A stretch of DNA of 64,000 nucleotides from positions 1 to 64,000 of the forward strand of contig NJFT01000026.1 in the NCBI GenBank assembly GCA_002221725.1, read 5' to 3'. Position numbers and translations under genes: made by a program. Shown piece by piece: positions 43,551 to 54,552 of this stretch (the stretch's first letter is position 1; every line of letters begins with the position of its first letter). Origin of the DNA: Scedosporium boydii (lineage: Eukaryota; Ascomycota; Sordariomycetes; Microascales; Microascaceae). Under the pieces are notes generated by a model. The model ran no database searches and was not told where the DNA came from. It was given only the letters and a program-made list of their open reading frames with translations.

Positions 43551-45414
43551 GGTGATTGAGGGATCTCCGAATCTACTGTAAAATAATATTCTTTTTCTGC
43601 TTCCTCTTTCGTTCGGCGATTCTCAAGTTTTCGGCTGCCACGAGAAGGCCCTGTAAACGAGGGGTTGGGGGATGTTCCCGTTGGTTTTGGGCGTCGCTGA
43701 AAAAAGGGGTGGGCTGTCTTAGGTCCGACGTAGAGCGAAAAGCAGAGACGACAGTAATTATTTGCAAAACAACGAATTGGGACGATGTGTGAGAGAGACG
43801 CTTGAAAGATTCGCCGATGAATTCGTAAATCGTATGTTCGTCGAAAACTGGGCGGAATTCGTCTGCGGAAAAGGGTCGTCGACACGACGAGCTGAGACAG
43901 CTTTGAATCAATGAATTAGGCTCGTCCTAATGTCGCAATTTGACGGACAGTTCCGCTTGAATTTTAAGCTTAGATCGCTAGAAAAACGAGTGTCGCGGAT
44001 TAATAGAGACATAAAAGAGAGAGAGAGAGCAAGCGACCGGATTCGGCTCTATTACAGCAGCAAATAGCGAGGGAGTAGGCCACGATGTGATCTTGAGGAG
44101 AGTTGGAATGGAGGGAAATGAAAACTGGACATGACAAAAAAGGCAAACAACAAAATCCAGCGAAAAGAAAAACTGGCGTCAGGCTAGTTTTGATCCATCG
44201 AAACGAGGGAAATTGCGGCTGGCATTATGGAGTAAGGCGAGCCAGCATTGACAACAGGAATCGTGGTCAAGAGGCAGAGCAGAGCAAGGAGGGGCGGATT
44301 CTCGGCACCGGATTGAGCTTGCTGGTTGTGGCGGTGCTGAGCGGAGGAGTGAGAAGGAGGGGGGCAGGGACGCAGCAACAGCATGCCAACTTGCCAACTG
44401 GTAAGGATCAGGAAGGGATTGAAGTACCAAGTACGTGAGCCAAGCCTACATCTGGACGATCAAGCAGTCTGACAAGTTGATGGAATGGAACATTGAATGT
44501 TGCATCGATGGTGATAGTGATGGCTCAATGTTCGAGTCCATAGTTCCTGCCGCGATGCTCTCACAGCGCAGGCCCATGTCTGTCTCTTCCGCGAGTACTC
44601 TGTACTCTGCTTGTCTGCTTGGAGATGGCATCTCGAACAGGGTTTGGACAAGACAAGGCTCGGGTCCCACAACCCGACTTGGAATGTTGAAGGATGGATT
44701 CTGGGTGTGCTGAGCCAGGCTTGGGGGGGCTGGTGGCTCTGGTCGGATGCAGCAATAGTGCGAGCCTGGTACTTGAAATACTTCGTGCCTTACTACAAAA
44801 GCTGGCAGCGGTCGCGTACTTCCTCGCGCAGTTGGTACATTGCATGTAATCATCGACTGAATTGATCCGATCAAGATTATTGGGAATGTCGCGAAAAGCC
44901 ATTGGCTTGAAGACGAGAACTTGTCCGCAACGGGAAGCATTATTCACTAGTATCGATTTTATGCATATTTCCTTGTACAAAAGGTACAGTGTAGACAGAG
45001 TTGGTCACTGTTGGTGCAGTGTCCCAGGCTATTCTTAGAAATCCTGGCTGACCCAAGGTGCTGGGATGCCCGCTTATGTTCTTGGTTGTCTGAGGCGAAG
45101 AATCGTACGCTAGACTTGCAGCTGTCTGGGCTGGATTCTGGATAAGGTTGCTTCCGGTGGTGGCGGTGGTCGGTGGCGGTGAAGAATCCAGCCCAACACG
45201 TTCATGAGGAGCATCAAGAGTCGACAGGACAGGAAGAACATCAAATGGCATCCAGAGATGAGAGCAAAAACTGCAAATTGAAGTGAGCGAAAAAGCCTAG
45301 TATCTACACGTTTATCTAGTTTTCATGAGAATAACGACATGACAAGGGGAGAATAATGGAATAATTGAATGGGAGAATCCAAGTCTCCTTCATATTAATT
45401 ATTAATCGAGAAGA
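43551..45414. other. 1.9-kb intergenic region, no certain gene
   Basis: The region holds the promoter of the Mid2-like gene and the 3' side of the aspartic-protease-like gene. A minus-strand frame at 44940-45251 starts at an ATG (103 codons, Ser/Pro/Thr-rich) but has no domain and no splice support, so I do not call it. A GA repeat lies near 44017. Confidence 0.4.
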
Positions 45415-47234
45415 TCACGATCTTATGTAATACTTCGTAGTCTCCCATTTCTCAACGCCCAATTCACACATCCCAGCATTACTCGGCTTCCCCCGACTCG
45501 ACCCCGTCACCCTCGAATTCACCTTACTCGGCGCTGGTCCATGCTCCTGCTTTCCATGCCGAGTATTGTCCGGCTTCTTGGAATATTCCGGCGGCGGTGA
45601 CGTGTCCACTGCAGCGGCACGCTCTCCCCGTCTCCGTCTCCGCCTCTTCAAGTGACGCCAGAGACAAAAGAGAGCGACTCCCACGCCAGCCAGGAATACG
45701 AAACCGCTGACGGCAATGCCCGCTATAATTACCGGCGTCATGGACGTGCTCCCGTCATTCTGCTCGACACTCCCTTCGCTAGAAGCAGAGTCGGGAGTTG
45801 TTTCGCCAGAAGCAGGGTCGGGCGTTGTCGCGGCGCAAAAGTCGGACACCTCGGTGCCGTTGGTGTCTACAGCCACGAGGTCCTCGTCCTCGGTCGGGTT
45901 CGACTCCCAAATCGTGAACTCGCCCGCGTCGAGGTTGGCCATGACGTAGGCCGAAGAGAGGAACTGCCTCCCAAGCTGGCTAATGTCGCTCTCGTTTTCG
46001 TCCTGCGGAGGTAGTATGACGAGGTTCTGTGCCGAGCTATTCCTGTGCAGCGCGCCCGTGTCGCAGTCAATGGTGAGCTCCGGGACGACAAGCTGGTCAT
46101 TCGGAATACGGATCGAGAGACCCGACTGTAGCGTAAAAGTCAAGTCCCCCCTATACGGCTCGTCACCCTTGCAGTACAACATGCTAGCGTAGGCCACGCC
46201 CCAACTTCTCTCCGACAGCGTGACGTTAGTGAGCCGCTCAAAGTTGTCGAAATACGGCTTACGCGGCATCTTCATGAGAGCAGGGTAATCGGGCACCAAG
46301 CAAGCGGAGATGGAGCTGGAGAGCTCCTTCGGAAACAGGCTGGCGTCCGTGCCGTTGGGGAAGTTGAGAGAGATATCCGTGATTGTGACGAGGATCTGCG
46401 ACGGGCAATTGGGGTTCGTCGAGAGTCGCTCGGTATAGCCTCCGCCTTTGACTTTGGCCCGATCGTAGCCTCCGAGGATGAAGCTCCCGTCCAACTGCGC
46501 GTTGGCGTTGGCTCCCGTTAGCCCGTAGAACATGCTCCACGAGCGCGAGGCGATCTTGCCCGCGGCCTTGAGGGCGTTGAGCAAGGTCGAGTTTAACCCC
46601 AGCCCGACGGCCATCATGGGGTGGTAGCCCTCCTGGCCCCAGTCACTTTGGGCGATCCCCATGGGAAAGTCGTCGAGACTAACGTTGTTGGTGAGCTTCA
46701 GCGTGTCGGAGATGAAGTTCATGCTTGGATACGGCGCGTTGTCGTCGGGGTAGGCGCCGATGGTTGGGCGCTTGCGGGTCTGGGAAGCGAGTTGGTCGTA
46801 TTGGCCTCCGCGCCAGGCGGTGCAACCATCTTGCGTTTTTGGCGCCGGTGGCATGCAGAATCCATTCGTGCCGTATATCAAAGTGTTATTGAGAGGCCTA
46901 TGAGGGGAAGAGAGAAAAATAAGGTTAGTCTTGCCAGTGCCAGAGGGGTTTGGGGGGCGGCGGTTGGGAGGGACCAGCCAAAGCGGAACAAGGGATGGGC
47001 TAATATAGCACGTACCATTGAGGGAGGAAAGGCAAACTCCTGTTCCGGAGTTCCAACCACGAAGGCGATGCCACGAGACTCTAGGCCCTTTGAAAGTGTT
47101 ACGTTTTGTACCTTGGTTGAGAGAGGCTTCGGGGCACGGCCGGCCGATGCGACGGTCCAAATCTGACAGGCCAGGAGCAGAACAACAACCTGGGCTTGAC
47201 ATTGGATCCGACTTTGGGGACTTGAGAGCCACAT
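45415..47234 (-). CDS. Aspartic-protease-fold membrane protein lacking usual catalytic aspartates
   Basis: Exon 1 (47234-47016) encodes a signal peptide ending WTVASA and then GIAFVVGTPEQEFAFPPS. The second exon carries PLNNTLIYGTNGF, FILGGYDRAKVKGGGY and ACLVPDYPALMKM, a pattern seen in pepsin-like proteins. Where active pepsins have DTGS after the GTP-x-Q strand, this protein has PLNNT, and no second DTG is visible, so it is probably not a peptidase. Near the C-terminus is one transmembrane helix (AGIAVSGFVFLAGVGVALF) followed by RRRRRR. The intron phase is odd. Joining the donor GTACGT (47015-47010) to the classic branch-point-supported acceptor before 46897 breaks the frame by one base. 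An acceptor at 46930 restores it (577 residues). The gene's last codons contain a TACTTCGTA motif copy (45431-45439). Confidence 0.75.
45431..45439. repeat. TACTTCGTA motif inside a coding end
   Basis: This exact copy lies within the last codons of the aspartic-protease-like gene and is the only copy I found inside a coding region. Confidence 0.8.
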
Positions 47235-48943
47235 GAGTGTTGCTAAGGTGTGGCGTAGAACGTGGAAACAAAAAAAACGGAAGGCGATGATGGGGCTTTA
47301 AGCCCAGGACTCCGGGGGGAATAATGTGATATCGCTACCCTGGAGGTAGCGTAGGTTTCCTTGATGATTTATATCTCTTTGCTCTTCGGAGCCCTGGATG
47401 GGATGAGGACAACGGAGGCATCGGGTAGCACAGATATGAGACTCGATTTGGACAAGGAAATGGAAATTGATAAGAATCTATCCGGAGCTAGAGAAACACG
47501 GGTCGGTGAGGCTGTATTCAAGTCCATTTTATAGGGTTCATGGATCAATTGACGCATCCAAGTCTCTTCTCTCAATGAGGAGTCTTTCGCCGAACTCCAT
47601 TCTGGTTGTGATCAACAGACGATTCAATACAGGCGAATAGCAAATTAGAATCAATCAAGTCGTACCGAGGGATAGCTTTTAAATGATAGTATCCAGGTAT
47701 TCTGGCAGGCGCCTACTAACCATGGGGATTCACGGGCATTCCAAGGTTCAGTTGAAACATTGAAACTCTGCGTCACGAAACGGAATTGTGAGCAGTGGCT
47801 TGGCCATATCGTGAACACAACATAGACTTCATGGGTCACGGCGGCTCCCTGTTTTGACTGTTGATAAACAAGATTCGGTATTTACCATCCCATCGGTCAT
47901 TGTTGGACATTGATCTACAGACCTGGCTGTGAGTGCTTCTCTTTGACTCGATTTACGCCTTTACTTCTCATCGACCCCATTCATCACCCCTCTTGATATC
48001 GAATGCTATTGCCCCGTCTTAACCACCCTTTTTGTATCTCCTCTTCGTTGTCAAATACACCAACGCCTCCTCGTCCTCACAATACGAGCAAGTCATTTGC
48101 TTCTCTACGGGGAAGGGTCCATTTCGGAGATATTCACTCAATTCTCGTTCGGACTCGTTCGCCTCGGTTTGGTTCCTCTCAGTATCATTGATGTTGAGTT
48201 TTGCTGCTTAAGCTCCTGCCTATTAAGTTGATCTTGGGATATGGCAAATGGAAATGGAGCAAAACTCACTCTACACGACGCTCGGTTGATACGAGATCCC
48301 GCGACTTGATATTAACTACATACTGTTTCGCTTGAAGACTTGTTGCCGGTTGTTCGATCGAGATTCCTCTTTCCCCCACGTTCGCCTCGCCGGGATTCCC
48401 TTATTCGCTCGATCGTCTCAGGCCCTAAGATATCAGATTCGATAGGCAAGTCCACCATTGTCTAGATTCTAGATTCGCATCACATTTATACTTGCTAGAT
48501 AAGACGATTCAACTCAGTAATGAGCTTAGAACCTCCCTGAAGATTATATCAGTCCACGCTCTTCACCTCCCCTTTCCCCCCTCCCCTGGCCCCCCAGTTC
48601 CCCCCTTCACACATCTCACGCCCACGCCGTTGGCACCCTCACGCTCCTTGTGTAGCATTGCATTGCATATCGAAATATAGGGAGAGTTTCCGGTTGGTGC
48701 ATTGAATCTAGTTATCGTAACCCTGTATCCAGTCCATCGCACATCTGCACGCCTCCTCAGAGATTACACTTGTATGCAAGCAGATAGTCGGAATGCAACC
48801 ATCCGCATCGTCGTTACTCTACCGGCCTCGTACCTGCAGACAGCCAGGTAACCCGCGATGCGTGATCGCCAACACTAATACTCGCTGCAAGCAGTTTGTA
48901 GAAAAGACGGGGAGTATTTAATCCTTCAATATTCGTTCCCCTT

Positions 48944-48977
48944 TCCTCCTCCTCTTCATCCTCCTCCTCCTCCACCA
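48944..48977. repeat. TCC trinucleotide-rich run
   Basis: An imperfect TCC repeat lies between the aspartic-protease-like gene and the GH7 gene. Confidence 0.75.
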
Positions 48978-49033
48978 CTATTTGACCAGGACGGGTTCGG
49001 GTTCGACGCCGCCGCCTCGCGTCCAGATCGCCG

Positions 49034-49109
49034 TACGAAGTATTCATTATGGGGAGCCACTGAGCTGCTCGAACTGCTCGAGCTTCCGTGCCGTGTTACC
49101 TACTTCGTA
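49034..49109. repeat. Pair of oppositely oriented TACTTCGTA motif copies
   Basis: One copy (TACGAAGTA, 49034-49042) and one in the other orientation (TACTTCGTA, 49101-49109) are separated by 58 bases. They could be arms of a small inverted structure. Confidence 0.7.
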
Positions 49110-50074
49110 CCTTTGTACTTGTCCTATAATTTCGGCTATGAGGCTATCACCGCCCCGACAATGGAATTTCTCGCCATGATCATTAATCCATCAAGCGGTG
49201 GTTTCTCTTTCTCACCAATTGCCATTTTATTCCTCTACTGCGCCTTTTTCCTTTTCTCGAACTTGAACTTCCTGCTCATGTTTCCTCTCACCACCGACTA
49301 TTCCCAGATCTCACTTATTATGTGTACAACCGGGCCAGGCCAAGAGCGGGGGAAATAATAATCAGTTTAAGCCCGTTCCATCGTTCCATAGTGGTAGTAC
49401 AATTGGAGCATTTGATCCGCTCCGGAATACCACGAACGAGTACTCCAGATCATATAGATCCTGGCCCCCAGCTAATGGCTCAACATCAAGAGATATATTA
49501 CACCAATTGCCACCTCCGCCTTACTTTAATAATAATCATTGATCAATGATACCCATTGCCCATTTCTTCATCATGTCTTGGTCCAATTTCCTCTCCGCAT
49601 TTCATCAAATCCCCCCTCATGAACCATAACCCCACAACGCGGCGGCTCTAGGTCCGCCCAACCGCAAACCCACCGGGGTAAAGAAGAGAAAAAGGAATAG
49701 CTCACCCCCGGTCTCTCCACGTTTCCAGGAACGCCAAGCTTTCCCTCTTCTTAGTCGCTTTGCGGACCCAAATTTCCCCTCAATCACGGCCCTTGCTTTC
49801 TTCCGTCTCATTTCCTCTTTCGCACTCACGTATTTCCACTTACACTGGAATCCGGTCCGCGGCGGAAGAAAAGGCACGGTATCAAATTACACGCACCGAG
49901 TTTGGTTTCATTCAACCTCTGCAGGAGCGAATGGGATGAATTCAGCGTTTTTTGGAGCATCCTAACCCGAAGAGCTTGATTTATGAGGTAAAGTGTGTAG
50001 ATTCCGACTCTGGCTCTTGTCTTTTCCTTCAATCATGGCAACTCTTGGCTCTCATTCACGACTGAGAGACTCTG

Positions 50075-50082
50075 TATATAAG
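50075..50082 (+). promoter_or_regulatory. TATA-like box of the GH7 gene
   Basis: TATATAAG lies about 140 bases upstream of the GH7 ATG and is followed by a pyrimidine-rich leader, a usual arrangement for highly expressed fungal cellulase genes. The role is inferred from position and sequence only. Confidence 0.5.
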
Positions 50083-50220
50083 TAAACGTAGAAATATAAC
50101 TCGACCCGCCCTTGTATTCTTCTCCGCACCTCCCTCCCCTCTTCTTCTCCTACCCCAGGTCCGCTCGTTTACCCGACCACCGTCCACTCATTCACAGCTT
50201 CTTCCTGTCGCCAGTTAACC

Positions 50221-51561
50221 ATGGCCCTCCTCCTCACCTCCACCCTCCTCGCCAGCCTCGCCGCCGCCCAATCCGTCGGCGAGGCCCCCGAGGTCCACCC
50301 CAAGCTCACAACCTGGAAGTGCACCGTCGCCGACGGCTGCGTCTCGCAAGAGACCGCCCTCGTCATCGACTCCCTCTCCCACTGGGTCCACCAAAAGGAC
50401 AACCCTTCCCTCGGCTGCGGCAACTGGGGCAGCGGGCCCAACGCCACCGTGTGTCCCGATGTCGAGACCTGCCAGGAGAACTGCGTCATGGAGGGCGTCT
50501 CCGATTACGAGGGTTACGGTATCTTTACTGATGGTGGCGCCTTGACGCTGAAGCATCTTCGTGAGGATGGGAGCGTTTCGAGCCCTAGGGTTTATTTGCT
50601 TAACGAAGATGAGGATAAGTACGAGATGATTAAGCTCACGGGGAATGAGTTCACTTTCGATGTCGATGTGTCGAAGTTGCCCTGTGGTATGAATGGCGCG
50701 CTGTATTTGTCGGAGATGGAGGAGACGGGTGCTAGGAGCGAGCTGAATACCGGCGGTGCCTCGTATGGTACTGGCTACTGCGATGCTCAGTGCTTCACGA
50801 CGCCATTCATCAACGGTGTTGTAAGTGGAAAAAAAAAAGAAGAAAAAAAAAGCAAAAGGAACGGAGAAAGATACTAACACCTCATATCACAGGGCAACAT
50901 CGACGCCAAAGGCGCCTGCTGCAACGAACTCGACATCTGGGAAGCCAACTCCCGCTCCACCCACCTCGCCCCTCACCCCTGCAACGTAACTGGCCTCTAC
51001 GAGTGCACGGGCGACGAATGCGCCTTCGACGGCGTCTGCGACAAGAACGGCTGCGCCTACAACCCCTACCGCGTCGACCAGTTCGAGTACTATGGCCCCA
51101 AGATGACCGTCGACACCTCCCGCCCCTTCACCGTCGTGACGCAGTTCCCCGCCGACGAAGAGGGCAAGCTCAAGGAGATTCGTCGCCTGTACGTCCAGGA
51201 TGGGAAAGTTATTCGCAATGCGCAGATTAATGTCGAGGGGCTGCCCAAGAATAATTTCATGACGGACGAGCTTTGCGAGAAGACCAATTCGGAGAGGTTT
51301 ATGGATCTTGGTGCGTTGGCGGGCATGGGTGAGGCTATGAGTAGGGGTATGGTTCTTTGCATGTCGATTTGGTGGGACGAGGGTGGTTTCATGTCTTGGT
51401 TGGATTCCGAGGAGGCTGGGCCTTGCAAGGAGGGTGAGGGTGATCCCAAGAATGTTCTCAAGGTTGAGCCCGATCCGACTGTTATCTTCTCCAACATTAA
51501 GTGGGGTGAGGTTGGCTCGACTTACAAGGGCACCGAGTGCAAGAAGAAGCGAAAGCTCTAA
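50221..51561 (+). CDS. Secreted GH7 endo-beta-1,4-glucanase (EGI/Cel7B type)
   Basis: The enzyme hydrolyses internal beta-1,4 bonds in cellulose outside the cell. Two exons (50221-50820 and 50893-51561) join in frame to 422 residues. Residues 1-16 form a signal peptide, so the mature protein would begin with Gln17, as in other GH7 enzymes. The catalytic motif NELDIWEAN gives nucleophile Glu212, Asp214 and acid/base Glu217. The spacing between GYCDAQC and the catalytic strand is short, and the region SWLDSEEAGPCKEGEGDPKN matches endoglucanase I rather than cellobiohydrolase, which has longer tunnel-forming loops. There is no linker or CBM1 cellulose-binding module. The protein ends with a basic tail, KKKRKL. 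The intron holds two A-rich runs. Expression is probably induced by cellulose and repressed by glucose, as is known for the family. Confidence 0.95.
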
Positions 51562-52128
51562 GTTGGAGAGGTGCATTCGATAATGGGGTCTTGCGTTGGG
51601 GGGGAAAACAAGGCGGAACTCTACCGGTGTATATACAGAGCAACACAAAACGGATGTTGTGATTCCAGGCTTATAATCTTCCGTGTACATCCTTGAAAAT
51701 TTTGAGAGTTTTGCAATTCGTCACATAATTCTTGCTAGTCTCTCTGACTCGTGATGGCTGGTGAAGTCCCAAGTATATCTCTCAAGACAGTCGACTATGC
51801 CCAAGGATCTAAAAGTAAATCATAGATAAAACCGAAACCCAGAGTTCTCTTGATATAGTACACCAAGTCACTCCATAGTCCATTCCACGCCGTATCCACC
51901 GTCAATAGAAGGGAAAGGAAACATAAAGAAAAGAAAAGAAGAACAGAAAGCAAGAAGAACAACCCAGTGGTCTCAATATCCCGACGCCATCCAATATTAC
52001 CCGGATCCGACGCTGTAGACCATATTTCATATATCCTTCCCACCAAGAGCACCCAAAACTCCACACAAATCATCAAAGGAATGAGAAGACAAGAGAAGAA
52101 AAAAAAAGAAAATGACAGAAAATAGGTT
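51562..52128. other. Shared 3' region of GH7 and bZIP genes
   Basis: The two genes converge here. A minus-strand frame across 51795-52136 is only the downstream extension of the bZIP transcript region and has no start codon. Confidence 0.5.
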
Positions 52129-54552
52129 TCACTCAAGCACCGTAGCAGCTTTCCAAAACGCCTTAATCACATCCTTTGGCCGAACGCCTGGACTACGTCC
52201 AAGGCACACCGAGCGGAAGACGAGTTCTAAAGTTTGTGTTAATCGACTGGAGGAAGATCGGTATCGGAGAGAGAAAGGAAAACTAACCAGTAACAAGCTT
52301 GTCGATATTGAGCGACAGCTTTTGCTTTGCCGCCGGCCCGGTCCCACTCGCAACGAACGGATCAGTGAGCGGGATATCGCCAAAATTGATATCCCCAAAG
52401 CTTGGCTGGGGCACCGCGGGTGAATTGTTCGCGGGTTCGGAAAATTGGTTCGTAAGGAGAGGATCGATCAGGTGTGACAGAGAAACGCTACTAGCGGCTG
52501 TAGTTGTTGTTGGGTTGGGCGCGGAGCCGAACATAGACGTGGTTGGAGGGGCTGTGGTGTTGGTGTTTGCGCCGAGGTCGACATCCGGAAAGGTCATATC
52601 GCCATAGATCGGATCCATGATCATCTCCGTTGCCGCCGCGAGGACAGATTCGAGTGTAAAATCGTTCGGATCGATTTCGACGGTAACAAAATCGGAAGCT
52701 GGGGGGATATAAACGCCTTTCTGCCGTAAAAAAAACTCGATTTCGTCCGGGTCGAAAAAGTCTCCCTGAAAGCCGGGAAACTTCATGCGCAGCCTGTCGT
52801 CCATTCGCATCTCCCGCGCATCCTCAACCGGCTGCTCAAAGGGACCCATGGAAAAGTTGACGCCGCGGGAAGGTTTATGAGGCCCTTGCGTACCCTGATT
52901 CCCGACGGGTATTTGTCTAGAAGAAGATGATGAAGAAGAAGGATTGGAGGCGCCGTCGCCGCTACTCGAGGTAATGTCGGGGGTCGGAATATCACTATAG
53001 TCAGTAGCATGGTTCATGAGGTTGAAGAACGACCCGGCGCCACCAAGATGGAAGAATGGAAACTTCCAGTTGTGGAGGGTTTGTCCGTTGTTCCGACTGA
53101 GACAGTCAGTTACTCTCTTCACAATCTTATCACGGGGTTCAAACAAAAGGCAAAAGCCGAACACGGCTCCGAATACGTTGGGAGGGGGGCTAGGCATATT
53201 CAATAACACTAGGGCCTGCTCGAGAGCGGCCCTTTGCATGCGCCGACCAAAGGTCCGTTCCAGATAGGAATACGACTGAGGTACGGGGGGTACAATGAAG
53301 GGCGGGAGAGGTGAGGCGGCGACAGCATAAGGAACAGAAGGATCCAGGAGACTTCCCGGATTGCGAGCGTCGAGAGACGTACCGAATGGGTAGCTGGTAT
53401 TATTGCCGGATAACGGCCGTGATACCCTCTCGACGATGGTTCGAGCATCCGAGGGACGCGAGGCCCCGTTCGGGAACTGGTAACCAAACGGGACCGGGCT
53501 AGCAGGATTTGGTTCTCTTCGCGGAGTACTTGACTCATTGCGCACCTCAAGGGTGGAGTGGGTACCGCTCGCTGCCGACCCCCTTCTGTTCGAATTCACG
53601 CCTGTCGCCTCGCTACTGCCAGCCGCCGCCGTGCCCGCACTCGGCCCCGAAGACAACACGCCGGGGGGCTGAGAGGGCCACGACGAAATCTCTGGCGAGC
53701 TTGAAAACCTCGTCGCATTCTGCGCGCTAGTGCTTGAGCTGCCAGTGTTCACGCCGTCGGATTCGTTCTCTGGAGCCTGGTCGGCATCCCTGGAGGAGGC
53801 ATCATCGCTCGTCTTTCTCGCCAGGGCGACGAATTTCTCCGTCGTTGCTTGCAACTGCCGTCCAAACTCGGGAGCAGCTGATAGAAGGCCTTGAGAGACG
53901 GCAGTGTCATATAAATTCATGAATGCCTTGCTCATCTCTTCATTGGTGTCTTGAAGCACGTTGACCTTTTTCTCCAGAGTCTGGATGGCAGTCTCTTTGC
54001 GATTGCGATACGCCCTTTGAGCAAGGCGAATTTGAGTCCGACGACGCTGTGCATATTGTGTTAGTGATAGGTTCACGGGTACTCGTTGATGCAGCAAGAT
54101 ATAATATTTTATAAGTGAATTATAGAAGTAGATAAAATAAGGTTTTATACAATTGCTGAATGTGAGATTTTTAAGTGGGCCATGGGCCACGTTGTGAGGG
54201 CATCGAGATCTGAGACGCATGAGAGACAGAAAAGAGAGATTGAGGTACTTACATCAGCTGCAGTGTCATCTTTCGGTTCAACCCGAGGCCGACCTCTTGC
54301 TCTCTTTTTAGATTCCGATGATATTTGTTCCTGGCTCTCTATTGTCCCCACTGATGGTCTCTTCTGTTGTGGTTGTTGTTGCTGTTGATAATGGTGATGT
54401 TGAGAATGTTGAGAAATCGCGTCATCCCCGCCATGGTAGGGGGGCGACCTCTGATTTTGGCGATGCGACATGGTTGAAGAGGGCCTTGGGGCCTGAAGAA
54501 AGTCACCATCATCGTATTGTTGGGGACTTAAGATGACAGACAGGTCGGTCAT
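52129..54552 (-). CDS. bZIP transcription factor
   Basis: Three exons (54552-54253, 54046-52288 and 52226-52129, minus strand) join in frame to 718 residues. The basic region begins at residue 101 with RRRTQIRLAQRAYRNRKE, a fungal AP-1-like bZIP signature, and a short leucine zipper follows (LEKKVNVLQDTNEEMSKAF). The first 100 residues are rich in Gln and His with a KKRARGRPR stretch that may be a nuclear signal. A conserved region near ERTFGRRMQRAALEQALVLL and VFGFCLLFEPRDKIVKRVTD marks a known group of large fungal bZIP proteins. The rest is Ser/Thr/Pro-rich. The last exon encodes ELVFRSVCLGRSPGVRPKDV. It is nuclear and DNA-binding by family; the target genes are unknown. The ATG is at 54550-54552. 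Confidence 0.92.

Larger units (their letters stand above)
47235..50220. other. 3-kb intergenic region upstream of the GH7 gene
   Basis: No gene was recognised; frames are short and low in complexity. It contains two TACTTCGTA motif copies (49034-49042 and 49101-49109), a TCC-rich run at 48944-48977, a CCGGGG element near 49670 that fits a CreA-type site, and a TATA-like box near 50075. The length fits a large regulatory region for a cellulase gene. Confidence 0.45.

Noticed and set aside
44940..45251. 103-codon minus-strand frame starting at an ATG
   Set aside because: Ser/Thr/Pro-rich with no domain, signal peptide or splice evidence; too weak to call a gene.
51795..52136. Hydrophobic 113-codon minus-strand frame
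   Set aside because: It lacks an ATG and lies in the 3' region of the bZIP gene. Its hydrophobicity comes from A/T-rich sequence.
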